Source of the DNA: Saccharibacillus sp. O23 | GTDB lineage: Bacteria > Bacillota > Bacilli > Paenibacillales > Paenibacillaceae | Length of the DNA: 64,000 bases | Direction: 5' to 3' | Assembly (NCBI RefSeq): GCF_002205895.1 | Contig: NZ_NJDE01000009.1 | Coordinates: forward strand, 372,001-436,000 | Shown: piece after piece, positions 48,836 through 58,857 of the stretch | How positions within the stretch are numbered: the stretch's first letter is position 1 | Layout of the letters: each line of letters starts with the position of its first letter | Position numbers and translations under genes: made by a program | The notes under the pieces: model-generated | Database searches by the model: none | What the model saw: only the letters and a program-made list of their open reading frames with translations | What the model was told of the DNA's origin: nothing

Positions 48836-49953
48836 TGGCGCGGAGCTGGACGCGCCGCGGCGAATGGATCGAGACGGCGCTGCCCGCCGGGTTCGCGGAC
48901 GGACATAAGCCGGAAGCGGACAAGGCGGACGCGTCAAGCGCCGAGGCGAAAAGCGCAGCGACCCGGGCGGTAATCGCGGAAGCGGAGAACGCGAGCGTTC
49001 CGAGCGCCGAAGCCGGCAAGCTGCCGGCCGAGCCGCCGTCAGCCGCGCCGAATGAGGGCGCGGCTGACGGCGAACCCGGCGCGGACTCCGAAGCGTCCGC
49101 GAGCGAGAGCCGCCCGGCGCCTGCGGCCGCCGGGCTTGAAGCCCGGGCCGCCGCTGCGCTCGGCGTGCCCGAGAAGCTGGCCCGCCGCCTGCTCGCGGCG
49201 GGCGAAGTGCAGGTCCGGGGCGGCCGCGCGATGCTGCGGCTGCGCCCGGACGAAGATCTCGGCTTCGATCCCGCTTGGGAAGAAAGCGGGATCGAAGTCC
49301 TGTACGAGGACGACTTCTGCTTAGTCGTCCGCAAGCCCGCGGGGATCGCGGTGCATCCCGACGGCAGCCGCGCGCAGCGCGCGACGCTGGCGAACCTCGT
49401 CGCCGCGCATTACCAGATGCACGGCGAAGCCTGCGCCGTGCACCATGTGCACCGTCTGGACGAATACACGTCCGGTCCCGTGCTCTACGCCAAAGGCGAG
49501 TTCGCGCGGCTGGCGCTGGACGCCCAAATGCGCGAAAAAGGCATCGGCCGCGTCTATCTCGCGGTCGCGGCGGGCAAAGTCCCGCCGTCCTTGACCGCGA
49601 TCGACGCGCCCATCGGACGCGACCGCCATCACAAGAGCCGCCGCCGGGTATCCCCCGGCGGACAGGAAGCGCGGACGCGCGTGGAGCTTGTCCGCCATCT
49701 GTCCGGCGGCCGCGCCAGCCTCGTCCGGCTGACGCTGGATACCGGACGCACGCATCAGATCCGCGTGCATCTGGCGCATGCCGGACATCCGCTGATCGGC
49801 GACGTCTTGTACGGAGGTCCGGAAGATCCTTTGAACCGACAGGCGCTGCACGGAGAACGGCTGGATTTTACGCATCCTTTTACCGGAGAAGGGATCGAAG
49901 TATCCGATCCCTTGCCCGAAGACATGGAGCGGCTGCTCGACCGTCTGACATGA
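48835..49953 (+). CDS. RluA-family pseudouridine synthase with long low-complexity insert
   Basis: A 372-residue RNA pseudouridine synthase. Residues 1-20 (RRGEWIETALPAGF) resemble the start of RluD/RluA proteins. Residues 25-100 are an Ala/Glu/Ser/Pro-rich stretch without structure. Residues 105-135 look like an S4-type RNA-binding segment, and the catalytic domain runs to the end, with Asp209 in HRLDEYTSG and the conserved RTHQIRVHLAHAGHPLIGD. It converts uridine in rRNA or tRNA; the target base is unknown. It is coupled to hemL by a one-base overlap. In Bacillus subtilis spoVID and ysxE lie in this place. Confidence 0.93.
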   Translation: MARSWTRRGEWIETALPAGFADGHKPEADKADASSAEAKSAATRAVIAEAENASVPSAEAGKLPAEPPSAAPNEGAADGEPGADSEASASESRPAPAAAGLEARAAAALGVPEKLARRLLAAGEVQVRGGRAMLRLRPDEDLGFDPAWEESGIEVLYEDDFCLVVRKPAGIAVHPDGSRAQRATLANLVAAHYQMHGEACAVHHVHRLDEYTSGPVLYAKGEFARLALDAQMREKGIGRVYLAVAAGKVPPSLTAIDAPIGRDRHHKSRRRVSPGGQEARTRVELVRHLSGGRASLVRLTLDTGRTHQIRVHLAHAGHPLIGDVLYGGPEDPLNRQALHGERLDFTHPFTGEGIEVSDPLPEDMERLLDRLT

Positions 49954-49977
49954 CGTGGCACATTTCGCGGAGAATCA

Positions 49978-50006
49978 TTGACGAGTGCGTAAGCTCACGG
50001 TATGAT
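49978..50006 (+). promoter_or_regulatory. Promoter of the valS T-box leader
   Basis: TTGACG, a 17-bp spacer and TATGAT; transcription would start near 50012. Confidence 0.8.
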
Positions 50007-50011
50007 AGAGG

Positions 50012-50346
50012 ATATTCATGAACTTTTCTACAGACGAGGATCGGGAAGAGTAGGCAGCAGGCCCTTCAGAGAGCGGAATTCGCAGGCTGGAAGATTCCGC
50101 AGGATACAAGCTGACCGAAGTCGCCCGGGAGTCGTTCTTCTGAACCTTTTTTCGGCCTTCGATTTCGAATGTGCGATTAGCTAGGAAGAACCGGTTTACG
50201 GCCGTTATCCGTACGAGTGCCGCGGCTTTTTTTGGATTTTCGAAGACCAGTTGTTCTGGATTTTCTTCGAAAACCAGCAAGTCACGGAACAAAGGTGGTA
50301 CCGCGAAAGCAAGTCCTTTCGTCCTTTGCGACGAAAGGCTTTTTTT
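50012..50346 (+). promoter_or_regulatory. T-box riboswitch (valine tRNA) in front of valS
   Basis: The leader has stem I elements (GATCGGGAAGAGTA AG-bulge region, and GAAGTC in the specifier loop, giving codon GUC for Val at 50120-50122). The T-box AAAGGTGGTACCGCG (50291-50305) pairs the tRNA acceptor end. A terminator follows. Uncharged tRNA-Val should favour the antiterminator and switch on valS and probably folC-murC. It fills most of the 446-bp gap before valS. Confidence 0.93.
50315..50346 (+). terminator. T-box-controlled terminator
   Basis: CCTTTCGTC and GACGAAAGG flank CTTTGC, followed by seven T; it is the terminator arm of the T-box. Confidence 0.92.
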
Positions 50347-50399
50347 ATTGCCTTTTTTAACCCCAACATTCGCATTTCAAAAACAGGGAGGGCTGTCCG

Positions 50400-53072
50400 A
50401 TGTCGGATATTCAAGCCAACGAAAATCAAACCTCGCTGCCGACGACTTACGATCCGAAGTCCGCGGAGCAGAAATGGTACACATACTGGATGGAGAACGG
50501 TTTCTTCAAAGCCGGCCGCGTGCCGGAAGCGAAGCCTTACACCATCGTAATCCCGCCGCCGAACGTAACGGGCGTGCTGCATATCGGCCACGCGCTGGAC
50601 TTCACGCTTCAGGATATTCTGGTTCGCGCGAAGCGCATGCAAGGATACGACGCGCTCTGGCTGCCGGGTTCCGACCACGCGGGGATCGCGACGCAGGCCA
50701 AAGTCGAACAGAAACTGCGCGAGCAGGGCATCAGCCGCCACGATCTGGGCCGCGAGAAATTTTTGGAGCAGACTTGGGAATGGAAAGAAACGTACGCCGC
50801 GAATATCAAAGCGCAGTGGGCGAAGATCGGTTTGTCGCTCGACTATTCGCGCGAACGCTTCACGCTGGACGAAGGATTGTCCGACGCGGTTAAAGAAGTC
50901 TTCGTCAAGCTGTACGACAAAGGCTTGATCTACCGCGGCAAACGCATCATCAACTGGGATCCGGCGGCTCGTACGGCGCTGTCGGATATCGAAGTCGAAT
51001 ACAAAGAAACGCAGGGACATCTGTATCACCTGCAGTATCCGCTCAAAGACGGAAGCGGTTCGATCACGGTCGCCACGACGCGTCCGGAAACGATGCTCGG
51101 CGATACGGCCGTAGCCGTTCACCCGGAAGACGAGCGTTATGCGGATATGATCGGGAAGACCCTCGTGCTGCCGATCATCGGCCGCGAGATTCCGGTCATC
51201 GCCGACGACTACGTGGAGAAAGAATTCGGAAGCGGCGCGGTGAAGATTACGCCGGCGCACGATCCTAACGACTTCGAAGTCGGCCTGCGTCATGATCTGC
51301 CGCAGATCACGGTGATGGACGAAGGCGGCATCATGAACGCCGAAGCCGGTCCGTACGAAGGACTGGACCGCGCGGACTGCCGCAAGAAGATCGTCGCCGA
51401 TCTCAAAGAGCAGGGCGTGCTGATCAAGATCGAAGACCACCTGCATCAAGTCGGCCACAGCGAGCGTACCGACGCCGTCGTCGAACCTTATTTGTCGACC
51501 CAATGGTTCGTGAAAATGCAGCCGCTGGCCGAGCCGGTCGTCGCCGCGCAAAAGAACGGCGAAGGCGTCAATTTCGTGCCGGACCGCTTCGAACGCACGT
51601 ATCTGCATTGGATGGAGAACGTTCGCGATTGGTGCATCTCGCGTCAATTGTGGTGGGGGCACCGCATTCCGGCTTGGTATTCCCAAGAAACGGGCGAGAT
51701 GGTCGTAGCGAAGAGCGAAGAAGAAGCGCGCGAGAAACTGGGCCGCGGCGATCTCGTTCAGGACAACGACGTGCTCGATACGTGGTTCAGCTCCGCGCTG
51801 TGGCCGTTCTCGACGATGGGCTGGCCGGACGAAAACAGCGAAGATTTCAAACGCTACTATCCGGTCGACGTGCTCGTAACGGGATACGACATCATTCCGT
51901 TCTGGGTATCGCGCATGATCTTCCAAGGTTACGAATTTACCGGCAAAATGCCGTTCAAAGATACGCTGATCCACGGCCTTGTCCGCGACAGCGAAGGACG
52001 CAAAATGTCCAAATCGCTCGGAAACGGCGTCGATCCGCTCGAAGTCATCGACAAATACGGCGCGGACGCGATGCGCTTCATGCTGTCGACGGGCATCACG
52101 CCGGGACAAGACCTGCGCTTCCGTTGGGAACGCGTCGAACAGATCCGCAACTTCGCGAACAAGATCTGGAACGCTTCGCGTTTCGCGCTGATGAATCTCG
52201 AAGGTTTCACGTACGATCAGATCGACATTACGGGCGACCTGACGACCGCGGACCGCTGGATTCTGCACCGCATGAACGAGACGGCCCGCGATATCACGCG
52301 TCTGATCGATTCGTACGAGTTCGGCGAAACGGGACGACTGCTGTACAACTTCATCTGGGACGATCTGTGCGACTGGTACATCGAATTCGCCAAGCTCTCG
52401 CTGTACGGCGAAGACGCGGCTGCCAAAGCCAAAACGCAGTCCGTGCTCGCTTACGTGCTCGACCGCACGCTGCGCCTGATCCATCCGTTCATGCCGTTCA
52501 TCTCGGAAGAGATCTGGCAGCATCTGCCGCATGACGGCGAGACGATCACGCTGGCCCAGTGGCCGACTTACGACGAGAAATTCGAGAACGCCGAAGCCGC
52601 GCGCGAAATGGAACTGCTGATGGATATCATCCGTTCCGTCCGCAACATCCGCGCCGAAGTCAACGTGCCGATGAGCAAAAAGATCGAGCTGAACGTCAAA
52701 GCGACTTCGCCGGAAATGCTCGAAATCCTGAACGCCAACGAAGGCTATATCCGCCGTTTCTGCAACACGTCCGATTACGCGAGCGGACTGGATCTGCAAG
52801 CTCCGGACAAAGCCGTAACGTCGGTGATCACGGGAGCCGAACTGTATCTGCCGCTGGCGGGACTGATCGATATCGCTCAAGAAATCGCCCGTCTGGAGAA
52901 AGAAGTCAAGACGCTGAACGCGGAAGTGGAACGCGTCGACAAAAAGCTGTCCAACCCGGGCTTCACGTCCAAAGCGCCGGCGCATGTCATCGAAGAGGAA
53001 CGCGCCAAACAAGCCGATTACTCCGACAAGCGCGACAAGGTGCTGGCTCGCATCGCCGAGTTGAAAGGATAA
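50400..53072 (+). CDS. valS: Valyl-tRNA synthetase
   Basis: An 890-residue class I synthetase attaching valine to tRNA-Val. The HIGH motif is in [17 protein letters not shown], the editing (CP1) domain includes [22 protein letters not shown], and KMSKS is in [11 protein letters not shown]. The C-terminal coiled coil ([21 protein letters not shown]...) contacts tRNA. GGGAGGG precedes the ATG. It is controlled by the T-box upstream and is followed closely by folC and murC. Confidence 0.98.
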   Translation: MSDIQANENQTSLPTTYDPKSAEQKWYTYWMENGFFKAGRVPEAKPYTIVIPPPNVTGVLHIGHALDFTLQDILVRAKRMQGYDALWLPGSDHAGIATQAKVEQKLREQGISRHDLGREKFLEQTWEWKETYAANIKAQWAKIGLSLDYSRERFTLDEGLSDAVKEVFVKLYDKGLIYRGKRIINWDPAARTALSDIEVEYKETQGHLYHLQYPLKDGSGSITVATTRPETMLGDTAVAVHPEDERYADMIGKTLVLPIIGREIPVIADDYVEKEFGSGAVKITPAHDPNDFEVGLRHDLPQITVMDEGGIMNAEAGPYEGLDRADCRKKIVADLKEQGVLIKIEDHLHQVGHSERTDAVVEPYLSTQWFVKMQPLAEPVVAAQKNGEGVNFVPDRFERTYLHWMENVRDWCISRQLWWGHRIPAWYSQETGEMVVAKSEEEAREKLGRGDLVQDNDVLDTWFSSALWPFSTMGWPDENSEDFKRYYPVDVLVTGYDIIPFWVSRMIFQGYEFTGKMPFKDTLIHGLVRDSEGRKMSKSLGNGVDPLEVIDKYGADAMRFMLSTGITPGQDLRFRWERVEQIRNFANKIWNASRFALMNLEGFTYDQIDITGDLTTADRWILHRMNETARDITRLIDSYEFGETGRLLYNFIWDDLCDWYIEFAKLSLYGEDAAAKAKTQSVLAYVLDRTLRLIHPFMPFISEEIWQHLPHDGETITLAQWPTYDEKFENAEAAREMELLMDIIRSVRNIRAEVNVPMSKKIELNVKATSPEMLEILNANEGYIRRFCNTSDYASGLDLQAPDKAVTSVITGAELYLPLAGLIDIAQEIARLEKEVKTLNAEVERVDKKLSNPGFTSKAPAHVIEEERAKQADYSDKRDKVLARIAELKG

Positions 53073-53081
53073 GGTGGCACG

Positions 53082-54455
53082 ATGGACAACAACGATCGGG
53101 GCGCTTCGGCGCCCCTGACTTCTTATGCGGAAGCCGTGGATTGGATCAACGGACTCATTCCGTTCGGCATCCGTCCCGGGCTGGAACGGATCGAGCGTCT
53201 GATGGAGCTGTTCGGGCATCCGCATCGCCGGCTCAAATTCATTCACGTCGCGGGCACGAACGGCAAAGGTTCGACCTGCGCTTTTCTGACCGGCGCGCTG
53301 ATCCGCAACGGTTACGACGTCGGCACGTTCACGTCGCCTTACATCACCAAATTCACGAACCGTTTTCAATATAACGGACAAGATATTCCGGACGAGACGC
53401 TGCTGGCCTTGTCGAATCGCCTGAAACCGGCGGTGGAAGAGATCGCTTTGACCGAGCTCGGTTCGCCGACGATGTTCGAAGTGTCGACCGCGCTCGCGAT
53501 TCTGTATTACGCGGACGTCTGCTATCCCGACGTCGTCGTGTGGGAAACGGGTCTCGGGGGACGCATGGACGTGACGAACATCGTGCATCCGATCGTGTCG
53601 GTCATTACGAACGTCGGCCATGACCATATGGACATTCTCGGCGACACGCTGGAGAAGATCGCGGCGGAGAAAGCGGGCATTATCAAAGCCGGCGTTCCGG
53701 TCGTGACCGGCGTCAGCCAACCGGAAGCGTTGCGCGTGATCAAAGAAACCGCGAATCTGCGCAAAAGCACCTGTTACGCGGCGGGCGAGAACTTCTTTTA
53801 CGAGAAGACGGCCGGCAGCGAAGACGGGCAGAGCCTGCATTTCCGAGGACCGTTCCGCGAATTCGACCTGTCTCTTTCGCTGAGAGGAGAATACCAGTTG
53901 GAGAACGCGGCCGGCGCTTTCATGGCGCTCGAAGTGCTTCGCCAATACATGGCGTTCCAACTCGACGACGAGAAGACGGCCGCCGGGTTCGCCGAGACGT
54001 TCTGGGCGGGACGCATGGAACTCGTTCGCCGGGAGCCGCGCATTCTGATGGACGGCGCGCATAATCCGGAAGGAGCGGCGGCGCTCGCGCAAAGCTTGCA
54101 AAGCGGCTGGACGTACGGCCGTCTGGTGCTGATGATGGGCATGCTGTCCACCAAAAGCCACGAAGACTATTTCAAATCCATTCTGCCGCTGGTCGACGAA
54201 CTGATCGTGACGGAACCGGATTTTCGCAAAAAGATGGACGCTTCGGCATTGGCCGAAATCGCGGAAGGATTGCGGGCGGAATACGCCAAGCCGGAACTCG
54301 CGATTACGGTCGAGCCGGACTGGCGCGCGGCGCTGGCCCGGTTCGAAGCGTCGATCGGTCCGGAAGACCTCGGGGTCGTTTCCGGCACTTTATATTTGAT
54401 TTCCGACGTGCGTGCACAATTGCTGCAGCAGGCCGATTCTGAGAAAGGTTGGTGA
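53082..54455 (+). CDS. folC: Folylpolyglutamate synthase / dihydrofolate synthase
   Basis: A 457-residue Mur-ligase-type enzyme adding glutamate to folates. The P-loop is HVAGTNGKGSTCAFL, the omega-loop region TFTSPYITKFTNRFQ and the metal-site part WETGLGGRMDVTN are standard for FolC. AAGGTGG precedes the ATG, 10 bp after valS. The murC start lies 9 bp past its stop. Confidence 0.96.
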   Translation: MDNNDRGASAPLTSYAEAVDWINGLIPFGIRPGLERIERLMELFGHPHRRLKFIHVAGTNGKGSTCAFLTGALIRNGYDVGTFTSPYITKFTNRFQYNGQDIPDETLLALSNRLKPAVEEIALTELGSPTMFEVSTALAILYYADVCYPDVVVWETGLGGRMDVTNIVHPIVSVITNVGHDHMDILGDTLEKIAAEKAGIIKAGVPVVTGVSQPEALRVIKETANLRKSTCYAAGENFFYEKTAGSEDGQSLHFRGPFREFDLSLSLRGEYQLENAAGAFMALEVLRQYMAFQLDDEKTAAGFAETFWAGRMELVRREPRILMDGAHNPEGAAALAQSLQSGWTYGRLVLMMGMLSTKSHEDYFKSILPLVDELIVTEPDFRKKMDASALAEIAEGLRAEYAKPELAITVEPDWRAALARFEASIGPEDLGVVSGTLYLISDVRAQLLQQADSEKGW

Positions 54456-54463
54456 AACGCAAG

Positions 54464-55843
54464 ATGAATAAGACCGAACACATCCATTTCATCGGCATCG
54501 GCGGTTACGGCATGAGCGCGATCGCGCGAGTTTTGCTTGAAATGGGATATAAAATTACGGGGTCCGACGTGGCCGAACAAAGCTTGACCAAGCGTTTGGT
54601 GGAAGGCGGAGCGGAGATCCATTACGGACATAACGCCGCTTATGTGCAAGGAGCGGACACCGTCGTGTACTCGACCGCGCTGCCGGAAGACAACGTGGAA
54701 CGAGTGGAAGCGCAGCGCCTCGGCATCCCGACGCTGCATCGTTCGCAGATGCTGGCCCGCCTCCTGAACGAACGCAAAGGTATCGCCGTCGCGGGCGCGC
54801 ACGGCAAAACGACCACTTCGTCGATGACCGCGCTGGCGATGGAAGAATGCAGAGTCGATCCGACTTACATCATCGGCGGAGAGATCGTCGGCTTCGGCAC
54901 CAACGCCAAAGCCGGCAAAAGCGAATACGTCGTGGCGGAAGCCGACGAGAGCGACGGCACGTTCCTGCAATACCATCCGTACATCAGCATCGTGACCAAT
55001 ATCGAAGCCGACCATCTGGAGAATTACGACGGCAGCTTCGAGAAGATCAAGGAAGCTTACGTGCAGTTCCTGAATCAGACGCGCGAAGACGGATACGCGA
55101 TCGTCTGCGGCGACGACGAGAATCTGCGCGAACTGATGCCGCGTTTGACGGGCCGCCTCGTGACCTACGGCATGGGCGAAGACGTCGATTACCGCATTTC
55201 CGATCTGGAATTGGGCGACCGCCGCTCGTCGTTCACCGTCAGCGAGCAAGGCCGGGAATTGGGCCGCGTCAACTTGTTCGTGCCGGGCAAATACAATGCG
55301 TTCAACGCGACGGCCGCGCTGATTGCTTGTCTCAAAGCCGGCATTCCGTTCGAAGAAGCGGCGGAGGGCTTGTCGAAGTTCCACGGCGCGAAGCGCCGCT
55401 TCCAAGTGTTGGTCGATACGGCCGGCGCGCTGGTCGTGGACGATTACGCGCACCATCCGACCGAGATCGAAGCGACGCTTCGCGCGGCGAAGTCGACAGG
55501 CAAACGGATCGTGGCCGTGTTCCAGCCGCAGCGTTACACGCGCACGTTCTTCCTGCTCGACGCGTTCAGCCGGGCGTTCGCGGACGCCGACGAAGCGATT
55601 ATCGTCGACATCTATTCGCCGGCCGGCGAACAGCCGATCGAAGGCGTGCATTCGTCGTCGCTGACCGAACTGATCCGGCAGAACAGCAATCCGAACGCCC
55701 GTTATCTGGCGACCAAAGAAGAAGTGCTGGCCGATCTGACGGACCGCATCGCCGACGGCGACCTGGTGATCACGATGGGCGCGGGCGATATCTGGAAAGT
55801 GTCGCATGCGCTCGCCGAAGATTGGAAGAACCGGACGCGCTGA
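54464..55843 (+). CDS. murC: UDP-N-acetylmuramate-L-alanine ligase
   Basis: A 459-residue MurC, adding L-Ala to UDP-MurNAc in cell-wall synthesis. The UDP-substrate domain has IHFIGIGGYGMSAIARVLL, the ATP loop is AVAGAHGKTTTSS, and the C-terminal domain includes VVDDYAHHPTEIEATLRAA. Its ribosome binding site (AAAGGTTGGTG) is at the end of folC. In Bacillus subtilis murC lies elsewhere and this position holds comC and spoIIB. A strong terminator ends the valS-folC-murC unit. Confidence 0.97.
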   Translation: MNKTEHIHFIGIGGYGMSAIARVLLEMGYKITGSDVAEQSLTKRLVEGGAEIHYGHNAAYVQGADTVVYSTALPEDNVERVEAQRLGIPTLHRSQMLARLLNERKGIAVAGAHGKTTTSSMTALAMEECRVDPTYIIGGEIVGFGTNAKAGKSEYVVAEADESDGTFLQYHPYISIVTNIEADHLENYDGSFEKIKEAYVQFLNQTREDGYAIVCGDDENLRELMPRLTGRLVTYGMGEDVDYRISDLELGDRRSSFTVSEQGRELGRVNLFVPGKYNAFNATAALIACLKAGIPFEEAAEGLSKFHGAKRRFQVLVDTAGALVVDDYAHHPTEIEATLRAAKSTGKRIVAVFQPQRYTRTFFLLDAFSRAFADADEAIIVDIYSPAGEQPIEGVHSSSLTELIRQNSNPNARYLATKEEVLADLTDRIADGDLVITMGAGDIWKVSHALAEDWKNRTR

Positions 55844-55883
55844 GGACGAACGCTTCGTTTCGGTTCATAAGCTTGCCTTTGCA

Positions 55884-55926
55884 AGAAGCTTTGCTTCCGC
55901 CTTCGGGCGCGGCAAAGCTTCTTTTT
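55884..55926 (+). terminator. Terminator after murC
   Basis: AGAAGCTTTGC and GCAAAGCTTCT form a perfect 11-bp stem with a five-T run. Confidence 0.92.
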
Positions 55927-55991
55927 CAACAATCCTCCTTGCAGGGCGAATGTTCCGAAGCATCGTCTATTTCAAGGCTGCGCAAGCGAAC

Positions 55992-56020
55992 TTGAGACGC
56001 AAGTAGCGTTCAATTATAAT
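55992..56020 (+). promoter_or_regulatory. Promoter of maf
   Basis: TTGAGA, 17 bp, TATAAT; transcription would start near 56027, giving a leader of about 60 nt before maf. Confidence 0.78.
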
Positions 56021-56040
56021 GGGTAAGTGCTATTTTGGCG

Positions 56041-56076
56041 GGCATCGTTCGGACTTCGCGTCGACGATGCCTTTTT
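56041..56076 (+). terminator. Terminator-like hairpin inside the maf leader
   Basis: GGCATCGT (56041-56048) and ACGATGCC (56064-56071) followed by five T, placed between the maf promoter and its ribosome binding site (AAGGGGG directly after the T run). It is the right shape for an attenuator. Confidence 0.8.
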
Positions 56077-56087
56077 GAAGGGGGAAC

Positions 56088-56696
56088 ATGAAGATGAACC
56101 GACACGAACCGCTGCTGATCCTCGCTTCCGGCTCGCCGCGCAGACGGGAGCTGTTGTCGCTGCTGAATTTGCCTTTCGAAGTTCGGCCGAGTGATGCCGA
56201 CGAGAGCACGCCGCAAGATTGGGAGCCGGAGAAGATCGTCACCGAGCTGGCGCTTCGCAAAGCGCGCGCCGTCATCGGCGAAAAGATGCCGGAGAACGCC
56301 ATCGTCATCGGCAGCGATACGATCGTCGTGCTGGACGGCCAAGTGCTGGGCAAGCCGGCGAACGCCGAGGAAGCGGCCGGAATGCTTCGCCGCTTATCGG
56401 GCCGCAAACACGAAGTATATACGGGACTTGCCTGTATCGGAGTGCCCGAACAGCCTGCCCGCACTTTATCCGGATACAGCAGCGCCCGCGTGACCATGCG
56501 GGAGATCTCCGATTCGGAGATCGCGGCTTATATCGCGACCGGAGAGCCCATGGACAAAGCGGGATCTTACGCGGTGCAAGGACTGGGCGCGGTGTTCGTC
56601 GAGCGCGTCGAAGGCGATTATCACGCGATCGTGGGCCTGCCCGTCGCTCTGCTGTACCGTATGCTGACGCGTCTGGGCGCGAACGCCCTCGCTTGA
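56088..56696 (+). CDS. maf: Maf family nucleotide pyrophosphatase
   Basis: A 202-residue Maf protein hydrolysing dTTP/UTP-like nucleotides and linked to septum control. The family start LILASGSPRRRELLSLL is clear, as are SDTIVVLDGQVLGKP, the substrate loop SGRKHEVYTGLACI and AGSYAVQGLGAVFVERVEGDYHAIVGLP. A second Met at 56094 is also possible and is better spaced from AAGGGGG. It precedes radC and mreB as in Bacillus subtilis. Confidence 0.96.
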   Translation: MKMNRHEPLLILASGSPRRRELLSLLNLPFEVRPSDADESTPQDWEPEKIVTELALRKARAVIGEKMPENAIVIGSDTIVVLDGQVLGKPANAEEAAGMLRRLSGRKHEVYTGLACIGVPEQPARTLSGYSSARVTMREISDSEIAAYIATGEPMDKAGSYAVQGLGAVFVERVEGDYHAIVGLPVALLYRMLTRLGANALA

Positions 56697-56749
56697 TCGG
56701 CGAACGCCCGAACAACGTTCGGGGCCGACTCGATTGCGCAAGCGGAGCA

Positions 56750-56758
56750 TGGTATAAT
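56750..56758 (+). promoter_or_regulatory. Possible extended -10 promoter before radC
   Basis: TGGTATAAT without a proper -35 (TTGCGC lies too close). It may give a longer leader for radC. Confidence 0.35.
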
Positions 56759-56828
56759 GGGCGATGTTACATAGCCGCCGGAACCTCGAGAGTGCTTAAG
56801 CCGCGGAGAAAACGCGGCGCAGGTCCGG

Positions 56829-56856
56829 TTGACAACCCGCTTTAAGCTGGTATTGT
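56829..56856 (+). promoter_or_regulatory. Putative promoter of radC
   Basis: A perfect TTGACA, a 16-bp spacer and TATTGT, about 128 bp upstream of radC. Confidence 0.5.
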
Positions 56857-56983
56857 TTAAAAGGGACAAATTCGGTATTGCCGCATTAGGCGTTGAACAA
56901 GCCCGGGTTCCGATCCTGCCATGATCGACATACACGCGTTGAACGAATGAAGCGGCTTCCCGACCATGAAGGGAAGACTGCGA

Positions 56984-57676
56984 ATGGAATCGACAACGAC
57001 TATTATGCTTCGGGATCTTCCGCGCGAAGAGCGGCCGAGAGAACGGATGCTTCGCTCCGGAGCCGAAGCTTTAAGCCATGCGGAACTGCTGGCGATTCTG
57101 CTTGTCACGGGTACGCGGAAAGAATCCGCGCTCACGGTCGCCCAGCGCATATTGGGCCAGACGAGCGGCCTGAGGCAGCTGGCCGATATGGGCATCGAAG
57201 AACTGATCGGCATCAACGGCATCGGGCCGGCGAAGGCGGTGCAGCTGAAAGCGGCTATCGAGCTGGGTCGGCGCATGGCCGTTTCGCGCGTAGGCGATCG
57301 GGTCGTGATCCGAAGTCCCCGCGACGCGGCGGAACTGCTGGCCGAACAGCTGAGATACCTTCAAAAAGAACATTTCGTGTGTCTTTTTCTAAATACGAAA
57401 AATCAAGTGATCGCGCAGGAGACGCTGTCGATCGGCAGCCTCAACGCGTCGATCGTGCATCCGCGCGAAGTCTTTCGCGCCGCGATCAAATACGGCAGCG
57501 CTTCGATCGTCTGCGCCCATAACCACCCGAGCGGCGATCCGGCTCCGAGCCCCGAAGACATCGCGATCACCAAGCGGTTGGTCGAATCGGGACGGATCGT
57601 CGGCATCGACGTGCTCGATCATATCGTCGTGGGCGACGGCCATTTTGTCAGCCTCAAGGAGCAGGGAATGATGTGA
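56984..57676 (+). CDS. radC: RadC-family JAB/JAMM domain protein
   Basis: A 230-residue RadC (YsxA) protein. The N-terminal part is a helix-hairpin-helix-like domain (LIGINGIGPAKAVQLKAAIELG), and the C-terminal JAMM metal-binding motif is HNHPSGDPAPSPEDI. A DNA repair role was once assumed for the family but is not well supported; biochemical function is open. AAGGGAAG precedes the ATG at 56984, while an ATG six codons earlier lacks a good binding site. Confidence 0.93.
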   Translation: MESTTTIMLRDLPREERPRERMLRSGAEALSHAELLAILLVTGTRKESALTVAQRILGQTSGLRQLADMGIEELIGINGIGPAKAVQLKAAIELGRRMAVSRVGDRVVIRSPRDAAELLAEQLRYLQKEHFVCLFLNTKNQVIAQETLSIGSLNASIVHPREVFRAAIKYGSASIVCAHNHPSGDPAPSPEDIAITKRLVESGRIVGIDVLDHIVVGDGHFVSLKEQGMM

Positions 57677-57762
57677 GCTTTCCTGCCTGAGGGCTTTTAT
57701 TCACGCACGGAATTAACCAACACGAAAATCGACACTCGAACGAGAAAAGGAGTTAAACGAAC

Positions 57763-58794
57763 ATGATGGGCAATAAAGATCTGGGAATCGACTTGGGTAC
57801 GGCAAACACGCTGGTATACGTACGAGGAAAAGGCATCGTGGTAAGAGAACCTTCCGTGGTTGCGCTGCGTACCGACACGAAAACGATCGAAGCGGTAGGC
57901 GAAGACGCGAAGAAAATGATCGGCCGCACGCCGGGCAACATCCGCGCGATCCGTCCGATGAAAGACGGCGTAATCGCCGATTTCGATACGACGGCCACGA
58001 TGATCAAATACTTCATCAATCAAGCGCAGAAGAAGCGTTCCATGTTCCAGCGCCACCCGAACGTGATGGTCTGCGTGCCTTCGGGCATCACCGCGGTCGA
58101 GCAGCGCGCCGTCGAAGACGCCACGAAGCAGGCGGGCGCGCGCGAAGCTTACACGATCGAAGAACCGTTCGCGGCGGCGATCGGCGCGGATCTTCCGGTC
58201 TGGGAACCGACGGGCAGCATGGTCGTGGATATCGGCGGCGGCACGACGGAAGTCGCGGTCATCTCGCTCGGCGGCATCGTGACGGCACGTTCGGTTCGCG
58301 TGGCGGGCGACGAGATGGACGAAGCGATCATGCAGTACGTGAAACGCCAGTATAATCTGATGATCGGCGAACGCACGTCCGAAATGTTGAAAATGGAGAT
58401 CGGTTCGGCGATTCAGCTCGAAACGGCGGAAACGATCGAGATCCGCGGACGCGACCTCGTCAGCGGCCTGCCGAAGACCATCTCGATCACTTCGCACGAG
58501 ATCGCCGAAGCGCTGGCCGATACGGTAAGTTCGATCGTCGAAGCGGTCAAGGTCACGCTGGAGAAGTGCCCGCCGGAACTGGCGGCCGACATCATGGACC
58601 GCGGCATCGTCTTGACGGGCGGCGGAGCGCTGCTGCGCAATCTGGACAAACTGCTGGCCGGCGAGACGGGCATGCCGGTGATCGTGGCCGACAACCCGTT
58701 GGACTGCGTGGCGATCGGCACGGGCCGCGCGCTGGATAACATCCACTTGTTCAAGGGCCGCGGAAGCAACGGTTCGGCCCGCTCGAAACGCTAA
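57763..58794 (+). CDS. mreB: Rod-shape-determining actin-like protein MreB
   Basis: A 343-residue bacterial actin. Phosphate-1 loop [17 protein letters not shown], phosphate-2 [16 protein letters not shown] and adenosine loop [15 protein letters not shown] are present. It forms membrane-bound filaments that guide lateral cell-wall synthesis. AAAAGGAG lies 11 bases before the first of two adjacent ATGs. It heads mreB-mreC-mreD-minC-minD. Confidence 0.98.
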   Translation: MMGNKDLGIDLGTANTLVYVRGKGIVVREPSVVALRTDTKTIEAVGEDAKKMIGRTPGNIRAIRPMKDGVIADFDTTATMIKYFINQAQKKRSMFQRHPNVMVCVPSGITAVEQRAVEDATKQAGAREAYTIEEPFAAAIGADLPVWEPTGSMVVDIGGGTTEVAVISLGGIVTARSVRVAGDEMDEAIMQYVKRQYNLMIGERTSEMLKMEIGSAIQLETAETIEIRGRDLVSGLPKTISITSHEIAEALADTVSSIVEAVKVTLEKCPPELAADIMDRGIVLTGGGALLRNLDKLLAGETGMPVIVADNPLDCVAIGTGRALDNIHLFKGRGSNGSARSKR

Positions 58795-58809
58795 GACCGG
58801 AGGCGAATC

Positions 58810-58857
58810 ATGCTTACGGCCAATTCAGTGACGTTAGAAGGTGTTCGAACTGTTTAG
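58810..58857 (+). CDS. Possible 15-codon leader ORF overlapping the mreC start
   Basis: GGAGGCG (58799-58805) is well placed before an ATG at 58810. The 15-codon frame ends in TAG at 58855-58857, one base before the ATG at 58859 inside mreC. It could couple translation of mreC to mreB, or mark a changed mreC start. No similarity to anything is claimed. Confidence 0.35.
   Translation: MLTANSVTLEGVRTV

Noticed and set aside
50205-54161. Very long open frame on the minus strand over valS and folC
   Set aside because: It is a shadow of GC-rich codon use opposite two certain genes; its translation is Arg/His/Phe-rich and shows no domain. The same holds for other long antisense frames, such as 2877-5915, 43673-46555 and 20487-22208.
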